Shown here piece by piece: positions 19,905 to 31,832 of a DNA stretch of 64,000 nt. Made by a program: the position numbers and the translations under genes. The notes under the pieces are model-generated. The model did no database searches. It had not been told where the DNA came from and saw only the letters and a program-made list of their open reading frames with translations. This DNA comes from Peronospora farinosa. Its lineage: Eukaryota; Oomycota; Peronosporomycetes; Peronosporales; Peronosporaceae. The stretch spans positions 124,001-188,000 of the forward strand of contig CANTFK010000785.1 in assembly GCA_947646735.1 (NCBI GenBank), read 5' to 3'. The first letter of the stretch is position 1. Each line of letters opens with the position of its first letter.

Positions 19905-21215
19905 TGTGGCGAAGTGAAGGAGTGAATTTTGCAAAGTGTGATCACATATTTTCGGTTAAGTCCGAAATGGACAATATGGATGAGTCGCGATCTCGCGGCC
20001 AATATTGATGAGTCGCGATCTCGCAGAAAGGTTTCGAGATGACGTCAAATGGGATGGAAAACAGTGAATGGTGGAGTTTGCACTTCTATGTGGGGTCAAA
20101 TATGGCCTAGCAACTACGCTATTGCGATATCCAGTATTTCCGATGGCGATCCGCGTGAACGCGATCGCTAAGAAGGAGGATGAGTACATCCAAGTATGTA
20201 AAAGACGGTCTGGTGTGGATCACGTCGCTATGAAGGACTGGAATGGTGGACATGACATGTCACATAGATGGACCATCTCACATGACCTGAGAAACGGTGA
20301 AGAGGACAAGTCGTGATCCGGCGGATCGCGATCCGATGCTAATTATTAGTACCGCGATCCGATATTAATTATTAGTACCGCGATCCGATATTAATTATTA
20401 GTACCGCGATCCGATATTAATTATTAGTACCACGATCCGATATTAGTTATTAGTACCACGATCCGATATTAGTTATTAGTACCGCGATCTGATACTAAAA
20501 TGGTATTAGATCCGAGCGAGGTAGCGCTCCGGATCGCGGCGATATTGGAGTGGACCACATTACAAGATCTGATTTCTCCGAAAAGACGATACGTGGCAAT
20601 AGATCCTGAGCTACAGATAGTCAAGATCATAGGTTTTGGTATTTGATTGGTTAACATTAACAGAGTTCAATTTGCCTCTAAATACACGTGTCGACTTCTC
20701 TTCCGGGCTGGATTCTTTGGCCTTCCGACGTCTCAAGGAAGTCTACATACTACGCAAGTGATATCCCTGGATTGTTTGGCCAGGGATTGCAAGAATTCTC
20801 AGCAAACAACTTCCCCTGCGATTGGACGCAGCACAACAAGAAAAGGACAAGGTACAAGATCGCGAGACGGCTCAAGTGGTCAGAAGATCACGTATATTAA
20901 GTGGATCAAGTATCTACATTTTTGGACAAGGCAATCTCAAGAGAGATCAGGGCGACTCAAATAGAGCACCCCAAGAACAACTGAGATCGTGTGAGGAATT
21001 CCACTCGATCGCCCCCCCCACCTATCCCTAACACAATCAAGTTCAACATCGACTCAAGTCTACCGAGAAGAGAGCAACCCGCCCTACCGACGGGTACACA
21101 AGGTGAGGAAGGCTACACACACGAAATCGGGGTACACCCTCCGTTAGTCGGTCGTCCGGGCGCCAGTGGAGAGTTGGGATCGCATCAGCAATTTCGCGAA
21201 TCCCACTCCACCACA
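19905..21215 (+). repeat. Element B 5' LTR
   Basis: The 1311-bp LTR runs from TGTGGCGAAG to CCACTCCACCACA. It is 55 bases longer than the 3' LTR through one extra 26-bp unit and a duplicated stretch of about 28 bases near 19982-20010 (gatgagtcgcgatctcgc repeated). The last 60 bases can fold, with gtggag pairing to ctccac and gggatcgc opposing gcgaatccc. Confidence 0.9.
20351..20480. repeat. 26-bp minisatellite in the B LTR
   Basis: There are five units starting accgcgatccgatatt (or accacg) and ending attattagt. The 3' LTR has four units at 32251-32354. Each unit contains the word gcgatc that is frequent throughout element B. Confidence 0.9.
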
Positions 21216-23465
21216 ATGGTGCGCGTGCCCGGATCTTCTGGTGATTCGGAATTTCACCTTGAGTCCCTGAAGGAAATTGTAAAGGTCAAATTTGAACCTG
21301 GGATTGAAGAGTCAGCGGCAAAGGGATCACCGCAGACGTGTGAAGAAAAGAGATCCTCGGATCATCAGGGAGGGGCGCAGATGAAAAGAAAACCAAGGAG
21401 GAAGATCAAGAGATTGATCTGGAAGAAAAACCTCTACCCCTCCCAAGGTCCTTTCGAGGACCCCTGCGTTTTGCAACGCGATCCGCTGGATAAAATCCTA
21501 AGGTTAAAAACGAAGGAAATTTATCCAAACCCATTTTGAATTCGAAGAAGAAAAAGAATTCGAAGCCATCTCGAGTGAAGATGAAGGCGCCTGATTTGGA
21601 TCATGATGATGCCGACATGAAGCTGGCGCATGAGGAAGACAAGGCGAAAGGATGGCAACTGGATCAGCTGGAATGGTGTTTTCATTGGAAGGCTCTCAAA
21701 GATCTGTTGTCAAGCGATCCCGTTCTAAAGATTTTGAAACCGAAGTTAATTGGATTGCTGCGAGGACCAATTTCAGCTCCCATTCCGACACCGAACCAGT
21801 TGGAAGCGATCCGTCGGCTTATGGAGTTGCTCCAAAACGCTGGATTCACCGCTGGAGCTTTTGACGCGCAAATGCTGTTGGAATGCGATCATGATCGTTT
21901 GAGCCAAGCAGGGCGATCTCTTTTTTCGAAGCTAGTTCCTCTAACTGAAGAGCGCGATCCGGTGGATCAGACGATCCAGCCGATTGCAGATATACCAAAA
22001 GGATATCATACTGGATCTTCGCAGTATATGTCAGCGGAATCCGAAGGATAGTCGGACGACTCGATTAATATGCAGCGAATGTCACTTGGACCGGCTGGTG
22101 CAGCGCATATTCGCGAGCGACTGGCACCGATTAAAGCCAGAGAACAATCAACGATGGCACTTATAGCTGAAGACATGAATGTGACTGGATCAGGTCAATT
22201 GCAATCCTATTTTGAAGCTGCTATGAGAAAGTACGAGCAGGATCAAGCTCGCATGATCGCCAGTCGATCCGCGATCCCCACAAACACCCCAAAAGTTTGC
22301 ATTTCGGATGTGGATATGGAATCGGCCGTATCGCGTCAATCGCGATCCAATAATTACGATTCTGACGATTTGGGGTTGTAGGATCTAAGACGGCCACAAG
22401 TCGCAAGTGCAGGCGCTGTACCTGATGGTGGAATTGTCACGCAGCGGATTCTAATGTCTGCGATCGCAGATCTAAAAGAATTTACAGGACGGGACAAGGA
22501 TGAAGATCGAGCGAGAAGTTGGGTCAACAAGGCCAAGTCGGCGTTCTTACGCGACCAAGCCCCGGATGATGAAAAATGTCTAGTACTTGGGGATTTACTT
22601 ACGAGGCCGGCACGAAATTGGTATAGCCAGTTAAGTCGATCCACTCGGAACTCTTGGAAGTCGTTGTTGGAGACCTTCATGATCCAGTATTGTGTCTGTT
22701 GGGAGACAATACTATCATGCGAAGAAGCGATCCGATGAAACGCATTGAAGTATTTGTATCGGCTGAACGTAGCCGCGATCCGAGCAAAATTTCCCATTCG
22801 GGAGGGATCGCCCTCAATTCGCCGAAAACATGTGGAGCATTTCATTGGTATACTTGATGATCGCGATCTGGCTAAGCAGTTGACGTTGTTACGCCTTGGA
22901 GACGCCGATGATATGGAAGAAACTCTGCGAACATATCAACGCATGGAGGTAAGACAGTATCCGAGTGCAATGGGGTCGAGCAAATTTCGTCAACGATCTG
23001 CGTCAGCATCCACTCCGGCACCCTCGAAACCAACTCGTGCCGTGAGAGCGATTCGTCTAGAAGGCAGTAGCAGTGAGTCAGACTCGGATATTAGTGGATC
23101 AGACGCTGAAACAGATCGACGCAACCTATGTGTGGCCACAGTACTAGATAAAGAAATATAGTGATCAACGCGCGGGATCGGACCATTTGGATCAAGATCG
23201 CGGTCCAGATCGCGTGGTGAATCAGAAGGCTTGTGGGTCGAAGAAACACGATGATCGTGGATGCTGGAAGAGACTAACGTGTCAGAAGTGTGGTCGTAAG
23301 GGACATCCTTCGGACAAGTGTTTTTACACCTGTGCTGCCTGCGGAGATGTTCAAGAGAGCGGAAAGTGTCGGATGGAAGAATTCTACAACATGATACGCA
23401 AGTGGTATGTCCCAACCAAGCATGCTGGAATGCTTCCGACGAAGGCTGAAGAAATGTTAAACTAG
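21216..23465 (+). pseudogene. gag: Element B gag, frameshifted
   Basis: Starting at ATG 21216 (MVRVPGSSGDSEFHLESLKE), the protein can be followed through segments in changing frames: to 21539, 21540-22051, 22070-22381, 22454-22738, 22745-23161 and 23187-23465. The gag core is clear in 22454-23161 (DLKEFTGRDKDEDRARSW, RPARNWYSQLSRSTRNSW, LTLLRLGDADDMEETLR). A zinc knuckle CQKCGRKGHPSDKC lies near 23280. Stops after 22051, 22381 and 22738 and at least two frameshifts mean no full Gag can be made from this copy. Confidence 0.8.
21217..21235 (+). promoter_or_regulatory. Element B primer binding site overlapping the gag start
   Basis: One base after the LTR comes TGGTGCGCGTGCCCGGATC. Its complement would end ...GGGCACGCGCACCA, the form of a tRNA 3' end with CCA. 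The ATG at 21216-21218 overlaps it, so the primer site is also the first codons of gag. Which tRNA is meant was not determined. Confidence 0.7.
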
Positions 23466-23659
23466 GACGCTCGCCAGGTTAGAATCTGGTACGAGCCGAG
23501 CGTTCTAGGCTCTGCATTTATGCATTTGTGGAAAGAAGATCGACAGATCAGGCCGTTAACACTCAGGTCGACCCGAATAATACATGTGAAGATTCAAAGT
23601 TTCTGCGTTCAATATAAAGCGTCGTAAGTGTTGATGAATATGCCCGATCGCCTGCGAAA

Positions 23660-24578
23660 ATGGAGCTCGACTTAGCACCAGGTGAATCACGGGGATATTG
23701 GAAATATCATACCCCAGGAAAATGGTTCAAGCAAGCCAAGGCAACGGGCAAGATCAACAATGAAAAGGCGACTATGTTGTATGATTATGGAGCCGAAGTC
23801 TCAATCGTCGACACCACCTTTGCTCGTAAGGTAGGATGTGTCATTGACGAGAGTCAAGAGGCAAGAATGTTTTGGGATTGGTGAGAACACATACATGACG
23901 GACGGTCGTACAAGAATCAAGATTACGCTGAATGGATCGCTAGTCTATTATTTCGATGCTTGGGTAGGAGATTAAGTAGGTCAAGACGCGAATTTAGGAA
24001 TGGATTTCATGGTCCCAGCTAGAATACGCCTGGATTTAGCAGATGGAACACTTTGTTTGCCTGATGAGGTCAGGATACTTCTGAATGGACGAAGACTCCC
24101 TTACCGGGCGACCATACAAGCGATCACAATTCCAGATCAATATGTGATGATCCCAGTGGGTAAATCGACTGAAGTGAAGATCAGGGTTAGTCCTCCTAAA
24201 GCCAAGATTTGGGTGAGGCGCGATCCGAAGTGGGTACCTGCAATAACTACGGGACCAGGTCAGATCAATTATCTACAGCTGACTAATATCGGCGATCAAG
24301 AAGTGACTTTAAGTCATGGATCGCCATTAGGTTGGTGGATGGTCGCTGATATGATACCTCGGTCTCCAGGATATGTCTCGGTGGGATCGCGTCTGTATAA
24401 CGAATGGCAGAAATTAGCGTTCGAAGCGACAACGGATCGAGAAGAAGAACCACCGGAAAGATATACCGGACCGCTAGTGGATCATCCTTCGTACCCTACA
24501 GAGGATCTTAACACGCTCAAAAGAAGAAGCAGAAGAAAGGACTACGGAATCGGTGAAACCCACGACACGATCCAATGA
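23660..24578 (+). pseudogene. pol: Element B protease region, inactive
   Basis: The segment 23660-23884 has the retropepsin N-lobe, but the active-site triplet reads DYGAE where D-[TS]-G is expected. A frameshift follows, and 24000-24578 carries the rest of the protease and spacer (MDFMVPARIRLDLADGTL). Both the altered active site and the frame break argue that it is dead. Confidence 0.7.
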
Positions 24579-24765
24579 TGAATGCGATGCGATAAGAGGA
24601 ATCGGTGGCAACAATGTAGAAGATCGGGTGATCGAAGATGAAAGCGAGCAAGTAGCGCAATTTTTATGGGTAATCAATGCGATCAGAGGGATGTCAAATG
24701 TCGATCACGTGAAAGGGTCGTGGGGTGAAGATAATCACACTCACAATAACTAAACACAGAAATGT

Positions 24766-25070
24766 ATGGAGCGCGATCCGACAATTAATGACCGCGATCT
24801 GGCTGATTTGGCAATCAATGACCGCGATCTGGCCGATCTGGATCGCGATGACCCCGATCCGACAATTAAGGACCGCGATCTGGCCGATCCGGTAGTTAAT
24901 GACCGCAATCTAGCTGATCTGGCAATCAGTGACCGCGATCTGGTCGATCCGGTAGTTGAGGACCGCGATCTGGCCGAACTGGCAATCAATGACCGCGATC
25001 TGGTCGATCCGGTAGTTGAGGACCGCGTTCTGGCCGATCTGGATCGCGATCTGCGAGAACAGGAGCTATC
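24766..25070 (+). repeat. 30-bp coding repeat between protease and RT of B
   Basis: Units of about 30 bp centred on gaccgcgatctggccgat encode DRDLADLAIN, DRDLADPVVN and DRDLVDPVVE-type decapeptides, about nine in a row. They sit in the frame that runs on into RT at 25278. Element E has an unrelated 87-bp repeat at the equivalent place. Confidence 0.8.
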
Positions 25071-26734
25071 TAGTGATACCACTACTATCAACGACGAATG
25101 TTTTCTAGCCGGAGGAAGTGTAAGGATGAAGCCTGAAGACTCGATGTATTATCACGAGAGTGGTAAATTGTATGCTGAAGATGTGGATCAATATATGGCT
25201 GTCTTGCCTGAGATTGTGTCATCCACCGAAGAAGTTACGATTGATGATATCCAAGTGAGCGATCCGGGAGTTCCTCTAACCAAGGACCAAGAAGGTCTAC
25301 GGCAATTGATTTGGGCGAACCGACACTTACTCATCGGAAAAGGAAACGCGCTTCCTCCTGCAGCTCGAGGAGCAGTATGTGATATCGATGTTGGTGGAGC
25401 ACACCCGATCGCACAACGAGTACGACCGGTCGCTCCCAAATTTCGCGAGAAGTTAGCTGACTTGATCAAAGGATTACTATCTGCCAAGATTATCCAGCCG
25501 TCGACATCACCATGGGCTTCGCCGATTTTGGTAATTATAAAAAAGAATGCGGTTATGTATTGACTATCGATGGGTGAATAAACTCACGAGATTGATGGTG
25601 TATCCTATGCCTCTGATTAGCGATTTATTGGAAGATATGGATAAGGCTATGTGGTGTTGTTCGTTGGATATGGCCAGTGGATTTTGGGTCGTGGAAATGA
25701 CCGAGCGAGCAAGGATGATTTCTGCTTTTATCATGCCGTCAGGTCTGTTTGAGTGGTTACGAATGCCGTTGGGCTTAAAAACGCTCCGCAGATTTACAAA
25801 CGTCGAATTGATAATGCACTGTATGGATACCTTAAGATCGGTACGGATCTAAATGCAATTGCCACAGGATCACTCGACTCCACTGATACGGTAACGGGAT
25901 TGCCAAAGCTGGTTGATGTATTCACCGAAAGCGAACCGGATAGTAGCCAGAAGCCATCTGTGCTCGGCCGAAGGTCATATACTGATAGCATACTGATTCT
26001 AGCAACATCGTGGGCCTCCTTATATGATAAGGTAAAGCGATTGTTAGAAGTATGCAATGAATGGAATTTGTCGCTAAGAGTTTTTGGGGACGACGTAAAG
26101 TGAACTACCTGGGTCATCAAGTCTCACTTGCAGGAATAGAAGCTCATCCAAAGGATTTGGGATCGCTGGTGAATATTCCGTTCCCAAAAACGTTGCGATC
26201 GATGCAATCGTTTCTGGGAAGCTTGAATACTATAGTCGATTTGTCGAAGACTTTGCGATTTATGCGTCAGTGCTATATGAATTACGGGAAGCATATTTTC
26301 ACGAAATCCTCTGTTCTGACAAGATGAATGCATTGGATTCGAATATCGCAACCAGGAATGATTCAGATCAAAATTTCGACATTGGGGACGATCCAGATCC
26401 AGAAGGTCGGACTCGATGGGAAAAAGAGATGATCGCATTTACCATGTTGAAAGCCAAGATCGCTAATGCCCCTATCCTCAAACACTTCGATCCAGATCGG
26501 CCCCCAATTGTCGTATATGCGAGTAAATGGGCGGTTTCAGCAGCTTTGTTGGAGGAGTATGATGGCATATATTGGCCAGTTACGTTTACAAGCCGAACGC
26601 TGAAGCCTACTGAGATCAATTACGGAATGGTCGAGAAGGAGAAATTAGCTATACTTCGGATTTTAGATTTATGTAATTGCATGCTAGTCTCGCGAGCGAT
26701 TAAAGTTCTTACGCGTTTCTCGACGATGACCTAG
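25071..26734 (+). pseudogene. pol: Element B RT and first RNase H, inactive
   Basis: RT begins in the frame ending at 25563 (AVCDIDVGGAHPIAQRVRPV, KIIQPSTSPWASPILVI) and continues from 25547 (CIDYRWVNKLT, CSLDMASGFWVVEM) and from 25753. The catalytic box reads SYTDSILI at 25975-26001, where YxDD is required, so both the X and the second Asp differ from a working site. Thumb and RNase H follow in two more frames (26061-26327; 26270-26734 with VYASKWAVSAALLEEYDG and FTSRTLKPTEINYGMVEKE). A TAG ends the frame at 26732-26734. Confidence 0.8.
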
Positions 26735-29135
26735 TTGGTGCAATCCTCCGGTCTCAATGGCAGGCTAGGTAGGTTGGCCGCATTATTATCTACTTGGACT
26801 TTGGAGATCAAGAAATGTGAAAAGAGCGAAGATGAAATACTTGGTGCCCTGGCTGCAAGTGTGACTCCCCGTGAAGAAGTCGATGAAGTGTTGATCGCGA
26901 TCGCTTCCCTGAAACAGCCAAGGCAAACTCTAAGTATGCCACCGCCTACGGTGGAAGAAGATGAAAGTCTCTTGGTCGTCAGTTTCGATGGATCGGCACG
27001 AACCAAGCGAAAGGGTGGACCATACAGTGTGATAATATGGAAACTGCCTGAGTGATCTATTGTGGCTGCTGCATCGTAATATGCAACGGACTTAACAGTG
27101 AACGAAGCAGAACGTCGGGGTATACTATTAGGCTTTGATCTGTTGGAGAATCAGACTAGGGGACGCGTTATTATTTGTGGCGACTCCACCCTTATGATTC
27201 GACAGATGCGGGGTGAAATCGATTGCAAGGCTCCTGGAAAGCAGTTGTTGCGACAGAGGGCAATGAGGAAGCTTCGATCATGGCCGATCCATGAGTTCTT
27301 ACATATGAAGCGCGACTGGAACCAAAGTGCAGATCGACTGTCGAGTACTGCTTTGCAGAAGGAACAAGGTGCGGTCATCATTTTGGAAGGAGAGCCAAGA
27401 TCTCATCACCCTTAATAGACTGGATGAGTTGTTGAAGTCGAAACAGAACGAATCGGTGGTTAAAGTTGCTGCGATTACCAGACCAACCCGTAGAAGACGT
27501 CAACCACCCGAGATTTTGCAAGAAAAATTTGTGCAGCAAATGCGAAGTGAACGTATACGACAAGCTCAAGATGAGGAATGTTGGATCGCTAACCTAAAGA
27601 TTTTTCTGATAGGTGATATAACGAATCTCAGTATGTTATAAGCGAAGTTATGCGCCAAATTTGCAAGTAATTATGAAGTGGATGAAAGCGATCTTCTATT
27701 TTTTTGCCCGGGAGCTGTGAAGAAATTTGGAAGATCGCGATGGAATTGCTCGTTTGGTGGTGCCAGAAACTCTTCAGCAAGATTTTTTGCATCACTACCA
27801 TGCCAGTTTGGAAGGAGGGCACCAGGGAATCGGTAGGACGTATCAACGGATCCGATCTCGTTTTCATTGGAGAGGCTTGTACCGCAGTGTACAGCGATAT
27901 GTGAGCGAATTCACTGACTGCGAGACTGGAGAAGGACGTCCTGTTATTAATGTAGATTCTCCGGGAAATTTACAAGCTACTTATCCGTTCAAGATTGTTG
28001 CCATGGATCATATTCGATCGCTGCCTAGATCTTAAAGGCAACACTGAATTATTGGTCTGGGTCGATTTATTTTCGGGCTATGTGGCTGCAAAGGCGAGCA
28101 AATCTAGAACAGCTCAGACGATCGCCGAGAATTACGAGGAGTTTGTCTTTCGACGATTCGGTGCGAGTGAAGCGATAGGCACGATTGGGAACCTGGATTT
28201 ATGTCGAATTTTTTTCGTGCGTTCAATCGACTTATTGGGCAAAAGCAAAGGGCAACGATGGCATATCGCCCCCAAGAAAATGGGACTGCGGAACGTATGG
28301 TGCAAACTCTGACTCTTGCATCAAAGATGTATGTCTCTGACGTTAATCAACAAGACTGGGATGAGTATGCCGAACGCCTAACTTTCGCGATTAATACCGC
28401 CCAAGATCGGGTGCGCGGCGAAACGCCATTTTTATTGATTCATGGTTGGGACCCGAATTCTACGCTGGAAGCTACATTACCATTAGGGAGTACTGGGCTT
28501 CGAGATCGCGATCCACGTAGGTGGCGATATCATGTGCAGCGGCATTATCAGCGGGCGAGAGAAGCAGTAAATGAGAGACTTAGGACTGCGATCCAAACAC
28601 GTGCTGATCGCCACAATGAAGATCGCAAGCCTCACGAAATTGAGCCAGGGGCGCAAGTCTGGTTATATTTGGATCGTGTGAAAGAAGGGTATGCTCGAAA
28701 GCTAACACATATGTGGCATGGACCTTTTCGAGTAAAAGAAATGTGTGGAGATCACGCTGTCCGACTGGAGATCGCTGGTACACCATATCGATTATTTCTC
28801 GTCGTACATATATCTAAGTTGAAGAGAGTAAAGACGTTCCCCGATCGTCCAAAAAATTTGCTGACGATCAAAAAAGAATATCGATTCGATTTTGATGAAT
28901 CGCTTTTGCCGGAAGACATTTTTTAAGGTAATCTGGAATACGATGAATTCGAAGTGAAAAAGATTGTGGATGTACGATCTGATAGAAAGACACGTTTTGA
29001 ACGAGTACATAGACAGTTTAAAGTCTACTAGAAAGGTTATGCTAAACATCCTGGGTGGATGAAGCCGACTTAAATTGTGGTGCCTTATTGCGAGATTTTG
29101 AACGTGGCAAAATTAGCCGGAATCGTTTTGAAGTG
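26735..29135 (+). pseudogene. pol: Element B second RNase H, integrase and chromodomain, decayed
   Basis: The second RNase H is seen in 26735-27055 (VSFDGSARTKRKGG) and 27098-27415 (NEAERRGILLGFDLLE, CGDSTLMIRQM, NQSADRLSS), with stops between. Integrase follows in 27727-28035 (HHYHASLEGGHQG, zinc-finger CETG), 27995-28312 and 28201-28926 (AYRPQENGTAERM). The catalytic centre around 28185 is shifted. The chromodomain after 28926 is recognisable but broken by TAA at 28924-28926 and later stops. All parts match element A pol. Confidence 0.8.
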
Positions 29136-29351
29136 ATGCAATCACATGAAGAGGGATTTGTTGGCTAACGAAGATCGAGTGTTGGGGATGGTATAATATG
29201 CAAGAAGGTTGCATAGGATGGTGGAAAGGAAATTTGTGTGTAATGAGTATGGCGATCGAAGGTCTGGAAGACGAGATCGCGGCTAAAGAAGCCCAACAAA
29301 AGAAGACAATTTTAACGAAAAGGAGAAACAAAATAAAATTATATTGAACGA

Positions 29352-31688
29352 TCAAGAAGTGTTATCAGATCCCGATTGCCGTTTAAGGAAAAATTTACTG
29401 TGTAAACGGGCGAGGGAGGAACCGGGGTGATCCGCGATAGAGGATCGATATTGGTTCCGCCAAGGCTCCGCAGAATTTAATAACGACAGTGCAGTAATCA
29501 GGTTGGGGATGTTTTTCTGCTTGCAATACAAACAGGATACCATGGTCGCACTTCTGCGTACACTGGAAAGTGAAGGAAGTATGGATCCAACAAAATGTCC
29601 AGATCGCAGTGTCCTTCGACCATCCCTTGGAGAATAACGCGAAGAATAGTCTTCCAGCGGGGTCCAGATCTCTACCGACGCTGTTTTCGTTTCTGACAAA
29701 ATTGCGCCGGCTCTGGATACTCCTTCCGATGTTCGCGGGAGATATACAGGAAGTGGGTTGCCTTGCCTATGGCGATCTTCATATTCCAGGTATATGTCCG
29801 CCAGATCTTTGAACCAACCGGTCAGAGGGAAGGAGATGGGAGCAATCGGCCGACGAGTGACGTTCCACGGTTTCTGATCGTAAAGCGCAGTGACTTTTGC
29901 CGGGGTGGTCAGTCGTGGAATCCACTCAGAATCATGAAGAGACTTGGGATTGGCTTGAGGGGTGAAAATATACCCTCTCGGTCGGGAAAAGTGTCGATAG
30001 AAGAACTCCACTCCCAATTCGGCAACACTGGTCAGACTGACCTGTCGGACGGACCATGGAGCAACCTGAGTCGACGATCGGAGCTTTCGCTCACGATATT
30101 CAGAAATCCATGCATCACGTGATTTTTGGAGATCCGGCAGATCGGCGTATTGAGAGGGAGTGAGCAACGGGTTTATATCTTCACGGATGTCACTGGAAAC
30201 GCTAATCTTCCCGTCCGAGTCGCTAAAAGGTTCGCCGAAAAGGTCGACCTTGAAAATCTTGGTCGTAAGGCTAGGGGGAGTGGCAGGACTCGAGACTGGT
30301 GAGTTTCTGGAGGGTGGGCTATCATGGTGAATCATGATAGGGGACTGAGACGATCCGGTGTTGCCAGAGAGTTTCGTCGTGGTGTTGCGACGCCTCGCGG
30401 TTGAACGCGATCCGGATGGAGTAGCAAGTGTAGCGTCTTCGGGATCGGAAGACCATCCGTCATACTCAGAGTCAGGCGAAGGCGAGGGACACGTTTTGCA
30501 TTTCTATTAAGCTTTCGACGAAACATTGGGTCGCGTTGTAATACCGGATCGCACCGACTTGGCAGATCGTCTTTGTGTACCAGAGCGCGTACCAGATCGC
30601 GCCGGAGTACCAGATCGCGCCAAAGCATTAGACTGTTCCGAGGTACCAGATCGCGCCGGAATCTCGGATCGCGTCGACGTCCCAGATCGCGCCAAAGTAT
30701 TAGACTGTGCCGAAGTACCAGATTGCGCCGGAATTCCAGATCGCGCTGGAATGCCAGATCTCTCCGAGGTCGCAGATTGAGCAGAAGTACCGGAAGCGCT
30801 GCGGGGACGTTTACAGGGGACGTCCAGAGTCGGTGAAGATGACGCACGTTTGCGATTGGGTGACGAGGGATTGGACAGCGCGAGAAGGCTAGTCGGAGAA
30901 GGAAGTAAGCCCGTAGCCAATTCTGCCAAATGCGAACGAAGTAAATATCGATCCTGGATGGCCAGATCGCGCTCCGCCTCTCGATCTGCAACTTTGGTAC
31001 GAAGTCGACCCAAAGCTGCGTCGTTCCGAATACTCGCACTCAGGAGGCGATCATGATCAAGCTCGAGCACGCTCAGCGTCTCTTGCAGTTGTTTCACGGC
31101 TTGCTGGTCCTGAGAGCAAGCTTTCTTGTACTTGGACGCCTTGCCTTTCATGCGTTGAAGGTCAGCGGCCAAAGCACTGTCAGCCGTATTACGCTGTGCG
31201 AGGATGGAGTCCAGTTGCTGTTGGAGGGACGCGATCTGCTGCCGGAATTTTCCTTCCAGAGTTCGCTGAAGATTGGCCACCTCACGGCGGAATTTATCCT
31301 GCAGGCGATGTTTCTCTGCATTGTCTCGAAACAAGGCATTCTTCGGATCTGCGATCTCCTGAGACTGATCCGTTAGCTGGTTCAGTTCTTCGTCACCACC
31401 TTCGGCCATGTGGAGAGCGGCGTCTAGTTGTTGACGCAACTCTTCATCTCGACGCCGAGGCACCAACTCGTGATACGAATTGAGTTCCGTCTCCAGCTGA
31501 TTTCCACGAAATTCCTGCTCCTGTAAGGCATTTTCCATGGAGTGATAACTTTCCACGATGGTATCTTGGGCTTCCAGGCGGTCATACAATGAAGAAACCA
31601 ACGAGATCGCGTTTTGACGATCCGTAACGGGAGGAAGGATTATCCGGGTAGACGGGAGCAGGATACGCGATCCGATAGAAGAATTCAT
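29352..31688 (-). CDS. Element B antisense ORF, coiled-coil protein
   Basis: One reading frame of about 779 codons, ATG at 31688 to the stop at 29352, broken only by two adjacent stops TAA-TAG at 30509-30504. The first part is a long predicted coiled coil (about 31620-30880; SYHSMENALQEQEFRG, REVANLQRTLEGKFRQQ, RYLLRSHLAEL). Then come basic Ser-rich repeats (SGTSAQS and SGIPARS types, about 30780-30530). After the stops the same frame reads Ser/Pro-rich sequence and a C-terminal domain with VAPWSVRQVS, RPIAPISFPLTGWFKDLADI and YRSSIADHPGSSLARLHSKF. These blocks align with the antisense ORFs of A and C. The near-complete frame contrasts with the collapsed gag-pol on the other strand. Function unknown. 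Confidence 0.75.
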
Positions 31689-31817
31689 CGTTGGATCACG
31701 CGTGACGAGCACAGGTGGCGATCGTTTTCGGGTGTAGATCTGGCCATAAGGGACGAAGTGACGAGAAGAGTGAAGCGAGAAAGTGCACAGTTAGACCAAC
31801 ACTGTATGTGGGCTAAC

Positions 31818-31832
31818 GGTGCAGGGGACGAT
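31818..31832 (+). promoter_or_regulatory. Element B polypurine tract (probable)
   Basis: The short purine-rich stretch gcaggggacga lies directly before the 3' LTR. It is less pure than the tracts of A, D and E, so the call rests mainly on position. Confidence 0.45.

Noticed and set aside
21160..21215. tRNA-like end of the B LTR as a real tRNA gene
   Set aside because: It has only a T-arm/acceptor-like stretch. No anticodon arm or D-arm could be placed, and it is part of both LTRs.
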